Assembly: GCF_015832195.1 (NCBI RefSeq) | Contig: NC_052021.1 | Span: 28,236,786-28,300,785, forward strand | Length of the DNA stretch: 64,000 bases | Source: Motacilla alba alba | Lineage: Eukaryota; Chordata; Aves; Passeriformes; Motacillidae | Direction of reading: 5' to 3' | Shown here: positions 1 to 11,061 of the stretch, piece by piece | How the letters are laid out: each line of letters starts with the position of its first letter | Position numbering within the stretch: the first letter of the stretch is position 1 | Program-made: the position numbers and the translations under genes | Notes under the pieces: model-generated | What the model saw: the letters and a program-made list of their open reading frames with translations, nothing else | Database searches by the model: none | What the model was told of the DNA's origin: nothing

Positions 1-224
1 GAACAGGTGTTCCTCACAAGCAAATATGCTCCAGGTACACTACGCTTGTTTTCTGTCCTGCTTCCTCACTGAGACCATATCCACTCACGAAAAAATGTTT
101 AGCAGAGCTCCTGTAAGTACTGTTGATGGCCACATAAAGCACTGGTACTGCTAAGCAGACCCTCCAAAGAGAGATCCATGCCAGTACATCTAGATGCAGA
201 TTTGATTCACAACAGACTGAAAAG

Positions 225-278
225 CCTAGTTACTAATATTTAATATTACTTCCTAGTTACTAGTATTTAATATTACTT
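225..278. repeat. 27-bp tandem duplication
   Basis: Two adjacent 27-base copies (225-251 and 252-278), each beginning CCTAGTTACTA, differ at a single base. The near identity points to a recent local slippage or duplication. No function is suggested. Confidence 0.9.
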
Positions 279-504
279 CAACAGTTTACTGTCTGGAAAA
301 GCATAAGATATAGTTAAAAAAAAAGCTATGGGGCTTTGGTATCTTTTATTGTGAGAAAGGCTATGAAGAACCTGCAGAGGTAGGAATTATACAGTCCACA
401 GATCTCTACCAAGTTAGTTTACTGGTTTAAACCCACACAAGGTTCTCTAAGGTAAGCTGGAGGAACAGAAAGACCACAAAGCCAGAAGGCTTCTCTGTAC
501 TGCC

Positions 505-539
505 AAAAAAAAAAAAAAAAAAAGAAAAAAGAAAAAAAA
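505..539. repeat. A-rich simple repeat
   Basis: A run of 19 A (505-523) is followed by two further A runs broken by single G bases. No retroelement body is recognisable directly 5' of it, so it is called only as a simple repeat. Confidence 0.9.
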
Positions 540-3500
540 GTGACTAACTGAAAAGGGCTAGCTCAGGTTAAAGTGGTATCAAAGGTAAAAGGATCTGTGT
601 TATAACTCAGCTGAGCAACACAATTAAGCATGAGTGTCCCATACAGGCTTCTTATCAAGCTGCCACATGACATTTTTTTCCACTGCTTTTATGACTGACC
701 TTTAAGTAATCATTAGCCAAACTCCACCAAATGCCTCTTTCTGCAGCACACACATGTAAATTCAGGAACTGCTACAAAGTCTGTCCGGCCCGTGAAGTCT
801 GTCAATGTCTGTGTGAAAGGACAGTATCAAGTTCAAGTCCGAACAGGGTGTAGCTACATTTGTATCATTGTACAAACTCCTACTCTTTGAAAAACCACCT
901 GGGGATCTCTGCAGGTGGCACACTGAAAATCAGACCTGTTTTCTACATCAACAGCAAGATCTGCATGCACAAGCCCTTCTGTTAAACTAACTTGGAAATA
1001 AGAAAGCAAATGTTATTTTGTGTACTGGTTTCTTGGTATTCATTCCAAAACATACATGAAATATCACTTTGCCCTTTATTCTCCTGTTACAATTTGTAAC
1101 TGAGAAAAAACACAAGAGAAAACACAACGGCATTTCTATCTCTGACTTAACTAAGACCACACTGTGACAATTTCCTTTCCCAATTGATGACATTTGCAAA
1201 ATCTTTCAGCTGAATTAAAGCATTGTGCTCTGCTTCCTGTTATCAACTATGTATGATAACTTCCATGGCACATGAGCCTTTGGTAACAAAAGCCCAGCTT
1301 TGCAGTGCATTGGAAGGCTGGACAGGCAGCATAACAAGCTCTTGGGAATGCTTTCCCTTTGCTCTCTGCTCAGAAACTGAATCTGACTCACTTCCCCAGT
1401 CCCCAACAACCACCAAGTTTATCCTTCAGCAAAGCAGTAAGCAGAAAGATTAAACAAACAAAAATATCCAAACAATATGCTTGAGATTACATCTAATGAT
1501 CTTTTTTCATAGACAAAGGAGAGCAACAGCAGCCACCTACCTTCACGTGAAATTATTAGCTGGGCTGAAATGGTACAAAAAAAAACAGTACACAGAAAAA
1601 TCAATCACTAAATGAAATATTTAAATGACATTAGGGAAAAAAAAGCCCTAATAATGTCAGCTAGTCTACTACCTCTGGAAGCCTTAACACAGGATTTGGG
1701 AAATATGCTGTCTCTGCACTCCCACAGACTTGCTGTTCATCCCTGAGCCATTCCCTTAATCTCTTTCATTGTATTTCCCCCTATCACTTTCCTCTCACAA
1801 GGGATTTGTAACAATAGGTACATTAAAGACTGAAGTTTTCAGATCCTGTGATAATGGAAACTATAGAAGTACCACAGATAATAACACTAGGGAGTGACTG
1901 GTCAGCATTAAAAAAGAGGTCATATAAAGCACAGCTGAGTGCTTCTCCTTGATCATCATTACCTCCTAACTTCGTTTGTATTTCCAATAGATTGCATTTC
2001 TTATTTAACACTAAAAGTGCTTATTTTCCGCAGAAAACCAAGCTGTCAAGAAAGGCAAAGAGTTAATTCTGTACATCTTTCTCCATCTGAAAATTCCATT
2101 TTTAGTTATTCCTCCCCAAACAAGCAGAATCACTGTTACTGTGGTCGCTGTGAGTAGAAGAGTTAGGTTATGACAAAAGGCCTGATTCAACCAAAGGATA
2201 TTTACATTTCTTTATCCATTCCACTGTTTATTTCAGAATAGTCATGGAAAAAAAAAAATCTCTGTTCACATCTATTTTCAGACATAAAATAACAGTGTGT
2301 GCATTAATGGATCTATCTATTGCATTATTAGAAGATGAGATGGCTCAGCATTTTATTTCCTGGCAGCACAAGGCTTATCTATTGATCTACAATGTCAAGA
2401 ACAGGGCACTATGGATTCTTACAGCAAACCCAATCCTTTTTACTTACACGTACAAAAAGAAGCCAAGTGTAATTGCTGACAACTGATGCCATTTCATAGG
2501 CAAGATACAGTGAAAGCAATATGAAAAATAAATACAAAAACTGCTGCACCCCCAGAATCTGCATGATTGACTCAACAACACAATCCAAGCACTTGTCTAT
2601 CCCCAAGTTTATAAATAATCCCACAACTTCTGTGGGGCTGAGCTCTATGCTTGAAGTCAAAGAGGTGCCTAAGCCACTCTAGGGAACAATTAGCCAAAAG
2701 GATCCTGGCAGAAACTGGCAGTTCTTCAGGTCTTCAGCAGGAAGCTTTTTTCCTACTCCTCAGCAATGTTTAGGTGTCTTTTATTTAAACAGAGCAAAGA
2801 CTTTCAAGATTAATGTAATTCCTTTAATCATACTCTCTTCTTTACTTTTCCTTTCCTGAACTTTGACATTTTTCTTCTAGCTGAGAGGAGAAACTCCTTG
2901 TAACATCCTCCTCACAGTGTAGACTTCATAGTAACTGCGACAGACGTATGTTGGGGAGCAAAGAGATCAAAGTTGAAACCTCAGAGATCTTTCATTCCTC
3001 AGGTTATTTCCTGTACCTTTGTAAAGAGTGATGTGTTACAAGCATGACATCAAAGAAAGCACCACTCCTTTTGTGGTGTATTGAAATAAACTGGGTATCA
3101 TTATAGTCTCTTCTGACATGTCACACAACTACAGAAACATACATGGTAACTTTACTAAAATGCTGAATTTGAGTAAAGAATTCCACAGAACAAAGTCTCC
3201 TCTAGATCACTGCAGGGCTTCCTGAACATGCTAGTTTAACTTTACCCATTGTCTCCTAACACTGATCTTCTGCTGTAGATCTAGCACCAACACACATGAT
3301 CAGAAGAATTAACTATTTCTCTTGCTGCATCCAATTCCAAAAGTCTCCGACATCAAAGCCATTCTTGGAGCATGGCATAACTCTAAAAGGAGAACTCCTG
3401 CAGTCACTCCTGCCCTCTTGTAGCATCAGTGAAGCTCTGAAAGAGAGTCTTTCTTTGTACTAGAAAGACTAATTTAAGCCCCTACCAGAAGCCAGTAGAA

Positions 3501-6171
3501 ACTGTTTGTCAATGTCCATCACAACTAAGAATAGGAGGTTACCTTTCTGTATAGTGGAAAGTATGGCACTGCTACAGGATGCCAGAAATGACATCAGATC
3601 AGTTCATCCACTGCCAACATTCCTCATAAAAGCAGCTTTAAATATGCTGTGTTGGCTAACCTTTGTTTTCTAATTAAATAAATCCTACTGCACTGCTGAA
3701 CCCTTCCTCTTGTGGTCAGCACTATCTTCTGGTTAAATCAGCTGCACACACACACAAGTGATCAAGAGCTGGGTTAAAAATGAAGAAACTGTCAGTTAAG
3801 CAAAATTATCACTCTGTGAGCAGCCCACTTCTCTCACAGGGATCACATTCTGTACAGGCAAAGCTGAGGCAAGGACACATCTGAAAATACATTGGTGGGA
3901 CAGAAAAAACACTTGGAATCAGTTTCCATTTATTAATGGCAGGAAATAACATACAGCATATGCCAACAAGTATTTGATAAAGAGCAGTTTTAAGCCCCTT
4001 GGGTATTCCACAGCTACACAAACACTTGCTTGTATTTTACTGATAGTTTAGTGGAGTCTTCTGAAACGAGAGCTGTAATCTGGCACCACCAGGAAAAGCA
4101 GCAGTCAGAGAAACACAGCAAACTTCCAGAGCTGACACTACACTGAAAAGGAGAAACATGCTCTTGATCTGATGACGGGTACAGCTGGGTTTGCTCTTCT
4201 CCAGTGCCACTCAACACAGGGCAAGCCATATCTTGGGATATTGCCCTGACATGTACAATGTTGTGAAGCTGTGGCTATCAAATCCTTTGAGAGTTATTCA
4301 AAGATAGCACTAAATCAAGAGTCTTGATCTTGCAGTGGCAGTGGAGGGCACTCACAATCTAGCAAGCTACAGTTCTGCAGGAGGAAGTAGGAAATAAGGT
4401 CTTACAATAGTGGGAAAAATCATTCCAGTGATATCATAAATTACTGGAATGGTGAATGAGCCAAGTGCAGCACCTACAAAGAACTGAAGACCACTATTTT
4501 GACTGCTTGACTGATATTTACCATAGTGTATTTGCAGCAATGATTTACTGCAGTATTTCTTCAGCAAGAATTTCTTGATCTTATCCTTCCACTGCAAGAA
4601 CAAATGCCATAAATGAAAGTGGGGGTTTTTTAAGGTCTTATGTGTCATGGGCTTCTAAAAAAAGTCATTTTCCAGCAGCTGAACTTAAAACACAAGTGTA
4701 GGATTTCAATTAATTTTAAATTAATTGTAACTAGAACATAATATAAAGTCAAGATGGCCCTGGCCGTCATTAAGTGAGGATTTCTGCTGCATTCTTAGCC
4801 AACACCATGGTATTCCTGGTATTAAAAATACATTAAATATTGCATCTAGACAGTTACTGCATGCCTGAATGTAACTGAATGAGATGCCTGATTCTTCAGT
4901 TTCTGTAGAATGTAAACAACTATTAATAGTACACTCTAGGAGGGTGGTTGGTTTGGGTTTTTTAAGTGTAAACACTCCCTCAGCCTAGAGCAAAACTTAA
5001 GTTTCCTTTTATTTGTGTTGACGTTACCACTGTGGTATTTGTTTAATACACAGATTTACCACTGACACAAATCAATGACCAAAAGAAAAAATCCTTTTTC
5101 CATGCAGTTCAGCTTCAAAATCCCTTCTGGTATTAACACTCTCTAGGCATCTTCAATTTTTTGCTCAGAGTTTTGCCTTGGTTTGATTGAGAAATAGCTC
5201 TGCAATTAAGAAGAGCTAAGCAATAACAAAAATAATTTAAGAAAGTAGGCAAACCAGCCAACCTGTCAGGTTGGGTGAATAAAAACTGATTGATGAACTT
5301 CTTTAAGCAGCACTAAGCAAAATTTTCAGATGAATCAGTTAAAACAGGTGCTGATCACAACAGCACTTATCAGTAGAAGACCTTATGTTATAAACATATG
5401 TTGTGCATATTTTCAGACTGAAACTAGTTGGCAGCTCCCAGTTATTTCCTCTTTAACTATGAATGAATTAGAAGATAAAGCACCATTTTGTAGTGGTTTT
5501 CTGATTGTTATTGAGTTTTTCCCCCCAACATTTATGTTTTCTTTGAAATCCAGATCCTCACAATACTGTTCCCGGAGTCAATTAATTGATTCTGAACAGG
5601 AAAAGAGAAATCAGTTCTCCTGCTGTTTACTGGGCTATCATCAGAATGAGGTCAAGCCTTCCACCTCGAAATAGACAGCTGACAAAGAGAATCAGGGGAT
5701 CATTTTTCTAGAATGAGAAAAGCCAGCTTGTGAAACTGATTAAAAATAGAAGTCAAACTAAACAACCTGTTTTCATTACCAGCTTCAATGAAATGACAAG
5801 CAATTATCTCTCTATATATTAGATTTCAAGACAGCTTGACTCCTCTACTAACACTGGGGAAGAGAAAGCGCAAACACCTACAGAGCAGCAGGGAGAAGGA
5901 TCAATTGACTCCTCTGTGCTTTCTCAGTGTGGCAATCATGAATTTATCTACTAGGACCCAGCACAGAGAAGAGATTTCCATCCCCACCCAGGAGATCACC
6001 AGCACCAACCAAAGCAGGCAGAGGTTCAAGCAAGGTTTTCCCAGGTTTCAGAGTCTGGGAGAGAGAACCAGAGATTCAGCCTAACCTCACTATAATGAAT
6101 CCCCACAGGACCGGGGGATCACATATTCATTTGATTAAATTCACATCATGGTGTGGTGTTTCCCACATCAC

Positions 6172-6305
6172 AGCAATATCACAGAATCAGAGAAACAGAG
6201 AATCATCTAGGGTGGAAAGGACTTCCAGATTCATGGAGTCCAACTGTTAACCCAGCACTAACAATGTCCCCAAGAGCCACATCTATGAATATACAGAAAC
6301 TGCTG
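6172..6305 (-). mobile_element. CR1 LINE 3' end fragment
   Basis: Read on the minus strand this is the terminal part of a chicken-repeat-1 (CR1) non-LTR retrotransposon. On the plus strand it begins with the diagnostic tail region (TCACAGAATCAGAG, then a worn GGTGGAAAGGACTTCC) and continues through GAGTCCAACTGTTAACCCAGCAC and the stretch equivalent to the CR1 3' untranslated region. No reverse-transcriptase code remains, so the copy is strongly 5'-truncated, as most CR1 copies in birds are. Divergence suggests an old insertion. Confidence 0.85.
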
Positions 6306-7004
6306 ATTTCAACCAAATGCTATTGCATTCTACACTGTGGAGATTAATTTATATGAAAAATAAATAAAAATAGTATTTTAAAAACAAATTAGGAAAGAAA
6401 TAAGCATGGGAAAATGAATTTTGCACACCTCTTTCAGCCCACATTGAGAGAATGAATGGAAATAAAACTGCTGTATCTAAATCAACATTAGGTTAGGTGT
6501 CTGGCCTACAAAGACAAACTAGTAATGGATGAAAACATAATTTTTGTTGTTACAGTTGGTAGAAAACTTGAGTTATATTTTTCTGTTGTTTGTTTGGGTT
6601 TTTTTAAGGTATAGTGACACTTTTCATAGAGAGGTGTACACAATTCTTCAATATGTCTACCTGTACATTTTTTAATCTCCTGAACCACAGAAGTGGATTA
6701 TATCTGTTTTTAAGAGACAAATACTGGATTAAACAATGCAAAGAAGAAAACAGGACTTTATTTCTTCCACCTCTAACACCTGAAATCAAATGGGCACCCC
6801 AAGGGTTTATATATCTGTCCAAGCATAGCAGAGAAAGCAACTACCCACACTTGAGTTCCCAAGAAAGGAAAAGATATCTTTTTATACTTAAGCCTCTTCC
6901 CCCACCTTTATCTAAGACTGTGGTACAAAAAACCAGGAATATTTACTGAGCAAACTAAGATTTGCATGCCTCTTGGATGCAAAGAGTATTCACTCTGTAG
7001 CACT

Positions 7005-7029
7005 CACAAAAAACTGTGAGTTTTTTGTG
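7005..7029. repeat. perfect inverted repeat (10-base arms, 5-base loop)
   Basis: Left arm CACAAAAAAC (7005-7014), loop TGTGA, right arm GTTTTTTGTG (7020-7029). The arms are exactly complementary. A third, direct copy of the AAAAAACTGTG text follows at about 7033, so local duplication may have made it. It is too short for a microRNA precursor. Confidence 0.85.
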
Positions 7030-9438
7030 CTCAAAAAAAACTGTGCTGAATGTGCTTTAGGTGTGTAGGAGAGAAGTGCCTTGAGTCTCACCTCATTGCA
7101 CGTTGCTACAGATTGGCACCCTGTGCTGCACAGTCATCCCTGAAACAGGGAAAGGCAGAACACACCTGAAAGAGGCACTGAGCAGCCACCCCTCCTGTCT
7201 GCTGTGCAGGGACAGCAGCAGTGACAGGTGGCTGTAGGACAGCCAAGAACTTGTAGGTGTGCTCAGCCAGTAACACACAGATTATACAAGGCTTCCTGAG
7301 GTTAAACACCAAAGAAGTCTGCCCTCAAAAGCACCCTAACACTGACACGTTATCAGCTTTTCTTTCAAAGCATCAGTTAGCAATACTCTGAACTCTTATG
7401 CCACCTGCCACTACAGAACTCTAAAACCTCTTTTTGCAGAACTCACCCCACAACACCAGCATGCTATCATCACCTTTAGCTAGAAAGTGGTAAACTCCAA
7501 AAGACAGCAGTAAATTATCTCTTACAAAAATACACAGGGAATCGGAGCTGGATAAAAAGCCTGTTTAATTCCACTGAGTTGTGCTCTGCTCCCTATGCTC
7601 AGATATCCATTCCAGAGGAGCAGCACATGGGTACATGCACACACTGTTCAGCCAAGTAACAAAGTCCACCGTTCATAAAGCACACCAGGCTGGGGAGGTG
7701 TTTAACTCTTAAATCAGTAAAGAAAAACAAACCAAAACAAAGAAACTGCTTTTCTTATCAGAAAGATCCCAATTTCAGTCCAACAGAAGTTCCTCAGCCT
7801 GATTTCCCTCTGTAAATCCAAGAACCAATGTTCTGTGGATGGCTTAACCTGTCATTTATCATTAGAGATTTACACAGAGCAATAGCCCAGGACAAACCTT
7901 TGCCGTTTGCGGAGCTCTGATGTATTTCCAGTTCCATTTGTGCTCTCAGGCAGTGGTTCCTGCACCCCAAAAGCTACAGCCTCACAGAGAGCAGATAGCA
8001 AGCTGGAGGAACAAGTGAGAGCCTCCAGAGGTGGCTCACTCTATGGCTCCACTCCTACTATTTCCTGGGTTGAACAGTATGAAAGGGAGTGGCCCAAGCA
8101 GAATAGGTGTGTCTGTGTTCCCAGTTTAAAGGAAGAGTGAGTGTTTTCCTCTAGATATTATTCCATTACTAATCGAGACCTTGGCATGCTGTCTTTCAAA
8201 CAATGACATGTCTTATTGTTCTGACCATCTCAAATGAGCTGATATTATTGATAACTTTCTTTTTCATACAAAAGGATTCTAATCAGCAGACTTAAAGGTA
8301 GACTGCAACCAGAGTTGAATATGTCCTGAGACTGTTTTCTCTCTCTTTTTCTCTGCATCTCATCTCCACTCCACTGCTGCTGTTTTATGGCTATACTGCA
8401 CCTAAACAAAGGAGGAAGGGTCTGTGAAAGATACACTGCTACCCATTTTCACACACACGTAGAACAGGGAAAACCAAAGTCCCAGGCATCTTCCCTCTGA
8501 TCCCACAACACCCATCCCAGCAGAGGCAATTAGGCTGACTGTAAGTGCAGACTTCCAGGCATTTCCTTCTACGCAGTTGCACAAACCCAGAGACAAACTG
8601 TTCCTTGAGCAGCTGAATTAATGAATCTTTTTGTTCTGATTGATTTGCGTCCAACATCCTCAACACCATCGGGTTTGCCCTACCTCCTTGTAACATCCTC
8701 TTGGCAATACCATTCCCAGAATTACTTCCAGTTCCTTTCCATTTGTCTGCTTTCCCAGTTCCTTTCCATGACCATTAAATCATCCACAGAACCCTTAAGC
8801 TGTCTCCTTTAACTGCTTCAGATTCTTTCTGAATTTCTGCTCTCACCTCCTGAGCTGCCCATTTTCTTCTTTCACTCTTTCTCCCCTGTACCCATACTAA
8901 TGGGGAGTGACTTTAAGTCCTGTTCCCCTAGAAGGAGGAGAGAGGGAAGACTGAAAGAGAAGTTGTTTAACCCTCATCCTAGGAAATCTGACTGAAAAGG
9001 AGCCAAGCACAAGGTGCAGAAACTGCAACCTGAAGACAACTCGCAGACAACTTGCAACCTGAAGCCCTCTCTAGACCACACTTACTCTCCTCTGTACATT
9101 ATTATGGACTGAGAGATGCTGCTGAAAGAAAGAATCCCATTTTATCACTGAGATTTCACTTCAGATGACAAAAAATTACCACTTCTCCTCCAAACCTGAA
9201 TGAAAAGATGCCAGACACATATAAAAACTTTTGGCTTCTTGGTTGGAAACGGCTAAATATGACCAAATTTTCGCCAAGTACTTTTATTCCCTCCTTCAAA
9301 CACTAAATCCTGAATTTCCTGGACTCCTGACTTCACTTTTCCCACAATGAATTGTCATCTCAGCCAGCTTGTTAAAAATACAGTCATTCAGATGCACAGA
9401 CAAATGTAAACACAGGCATAGAACCTGGTCTCTCTTAC

Positions 9439-9489
9439 CTTTATTCTCAGCCTGACATTGTCCTCCTGTGGTTTTATAAATTTTATTTG
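9439..9489 (-). other. possible 51-nt exon (weak)
   Basis: On the minus strand a pyrimidine-rich stretch ends in TTTGGCAG at the left border of this segment, and its right border reads ATAAAG followed by GTAAGAGA, a strong splice-donor match. The enclosed 51 nt are a multiple of three and can be read open as QIKFIKPQEDNVRLRIK (phase 0 at both ends). That is exactly what a small symmetric exon looks like. However, it does not join in frame to the exon candidate at 10128-10371: that junction gives a stop at once. Splice-like pairs also arise by chance over 64 kb. No protein family is recognised. Confidence 0.2.
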
Positions 9490-9654
9490 CTGCCAAATTA
9501 AGTGGAGAGCAGGACAGGGTGTTTACTCCATTTGGACTTTAACAGGCCTGACTGAAAATGAAAAGCTCATCAGAAACACTGCTTTCTTTCCCTGCTCATT
9601 CTTCTTTTTAATAATCAAAGCACTCCACACTTTAATTACCATTACTAATCCTCT

Positions 9655-9735
9655 GACATGGTAAGAAGATACAATTATTCTTGTTCTACAGACAAAAAAT
9701 TAAAGTACTATATTCCCAGGAAGTGTTGACCACTG
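9655..9735 (-). mobile_element. MIR-like ancient SINE remnant (weak)
   Basis: The plus strand resembles the reverse complement of the MIR core. A GGTAAG-like start is followed by an A/T-rich tract, then TTGTTCTACAGACAAA at the place of CATTTTACAGATGAGG, then CCCAGGAAG at the place of CCCAAGGTC. The similarity is patchy and judged by eye. Confidence 0.35.
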
Positions 9736-10127
9736 GAATTTATTTATTTTATTTACTCTGCTCCTAGGTACAACTGCGTGTTGTGTTTCTGTCTCAGACA
9801 AAATGGTGAAAAGGAGCTCAGAAACAAGGAACCAAGTTTCTCAAGTTCACCAGTGCGGTTTCTTCTGTTAACCACATTTATTTATTTTTTGTTTAGGGGA
9901 AAAGGTGAAGAAGGAAGATGAGAATGATTCAATACACATCTCCATTTTGTACAAGTCATCACAATTTTCAGTCGCTGGGTATTATTAGTACCTACAACAT
10001 TAGACATCATAGTCAAGACAGGTATAAATACAAGTCATCTCTATGGCTGTTTATGTACAAAACATCACCTCTCTAATACAGACAATTGCATTTTCACTTT
10101 CATTTATGTTCAGTTACCCAATCATAC

Positions 10128-10371
10128 CTTGCAGCTCGGTACACCGCCATCACTTCTCGTTGTTCAGGTGCTGAGTCCCAGCTCAGGACCTTCTGTTTCC
10201 TAAAGCTGAAGGTCCAGTCTCCAGGAATTTCAGAATATTTGAAATCTGCCAGTGTGCTGCCATAAACACTGTATGTTGTTCTCATGAATAAAAAAGCCTC
10301 GTAAATCTTGCCAAGTGACAAGACCTGGAAATACTGCAGTCTATTATTCCCAGCAGAGATGCTTTTGTTGG
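10128..10371 (-). other. possible coding exon of an unrecognised gene (weak)
   Basis: On the minus strand a frame is open from about 10383 to 10100. Within it, GCTGCAAG at 10128-10135 is followed directly by GTATGA, a good donor. An upstream boundary can be drawn after TTTAATAG at 10372. The resulting 244-nt segment begins with two bases that complete a codon and ends with two, so its phases are 1 and 2. It would encode about 81 residues including YEAFLFMRTTYSVYGSTLAD and PGDWTFSFRKQKVLSWDS. The mix of aromatic, charged and glycine residues is protein-like, and several CpG dinucleotides are retained, unlike the flanks. I recognise no family. An acceptor with a weak pyrimidine tract and an open frame of only about 95 codons both argue for caution. 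The alternative is a chance open frame. Confidence 0.25.
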
Positions 10372-10921
10372 CTATTAAAGCTCAGCTGAGACTTTCTGGC
10401 TGTTAGTTCTCCAGCAATTTCATTGGATTTAGCTTATTCCATCCTACAGTTCTCAGGCTTATTGTAATTCCTACAAAGTGATTTAAATAATCAATCCCTG
10501 TGCTGCAAGGGATATACAGGACTACACTGTTGCCAGAAAAACAAAAAGACAACAGTGTTCTCCACAACTCTGTCACACAAACCAACAATCTAACTGACAT
10601 TTCTTGATTTTAAAAGTTCATTCATACAGCTTTCCTTTTTTTAATCACCCTTTTTTCTCCCTGCAGTCTTCACATAACCCAAACAGAAGCTCCCACATTC
10701 ATAAACTACCTACTAGCAGAAAACCCACTAATCAAGAATGTTATCAGCCACTTCAGAAAACCACGGCTCCATGAATCAGCACACTCTCATGGCATCCAGT
10801 GGGAGACAGGCAAGGCATCACAGTTTTCCCTTCAAGTTTCAAAAGAATTTCTTCCTAGATGACATTGGACCATATTAGCTCAGCATGCTCCCTGGGAGAT
10901 TTTATCCCTGTTGAGACACTC

Positions 10922-11055
10922 TTTCCATAGCACAGATGAGGAAAAAAACTGGGCAAACTGAGTGATCTTTCCAGGACAACAAATCTCTCTGCCCAGCTTA
11001 GAAACTGAATCAAGGTCTTGTGAATCCCAACCCAAAGGTCTAGCCATCACACTTC
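10922..11055 (-). mobile_element. MIR-like ancient SINE
   Basis: The plus strand follows the reverse complement of MIR over about 130 bases. CACAGATGAGGAAA is followed by a worn ACTGGGCAAACTGAG, a TTCCAGGACAAC segment for CCCAAGGTCACA, then TTAGAAACTGAATCAAGGTCT for the GGGATTCGAACCCAGGTCT box, and a final AGCCATCACAC for AACCACTACAC. Order and spacing match. This is the best of the MIR-like pieces in the window. Confidence 0.6.
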
Positions 11056-11061
11056 CTGTTT

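Larger units (their letters stand above)
1..6150. other. non-coding single-copy DNA, left part
   Basis: A+T-rich DNA with no recognised gene or intact mobile element. The open frames here are short, carry no motif I know, and do not form a series of exons with matching phases. It holds a 27-bp tandem duplication near 225, an A-tract near 505, and two short inverted repeats: arms 4421-4429 and 4443-4451 (13-base loop), and arms 4707-4715 and 4719-4727 (3-base loop). These are the size chance produces in A+T-rich DNA. Most likely intron or intergenic sequence. Confidence 0.6.
6350..9650. other. non-coding single-copy DNA
   Basis: No gene or mobile element recognised. It contains the perfect short hairpin at 7005-7029, listed separately, and an exact octamer motif ATTTGCAT at 6960-6967. 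Open frames such as 7907-8140 and 8439-8696 show no recognisable domain. A possible very small exon on the minus strand at 9439-9489 is listed separately. Confidence 0.55.

Noticed and set aside
4367..4648. Minus-strand frame with FFVGAALGSFTIPVIYDITG
   Set aside because: The FTIPVIYD piece superficially recalls the membrane segment of reticulons, but the surrounding residues do not fit that family and the acceptor has no proper pyrimidine tract. Part of the text is an inverted repeat.
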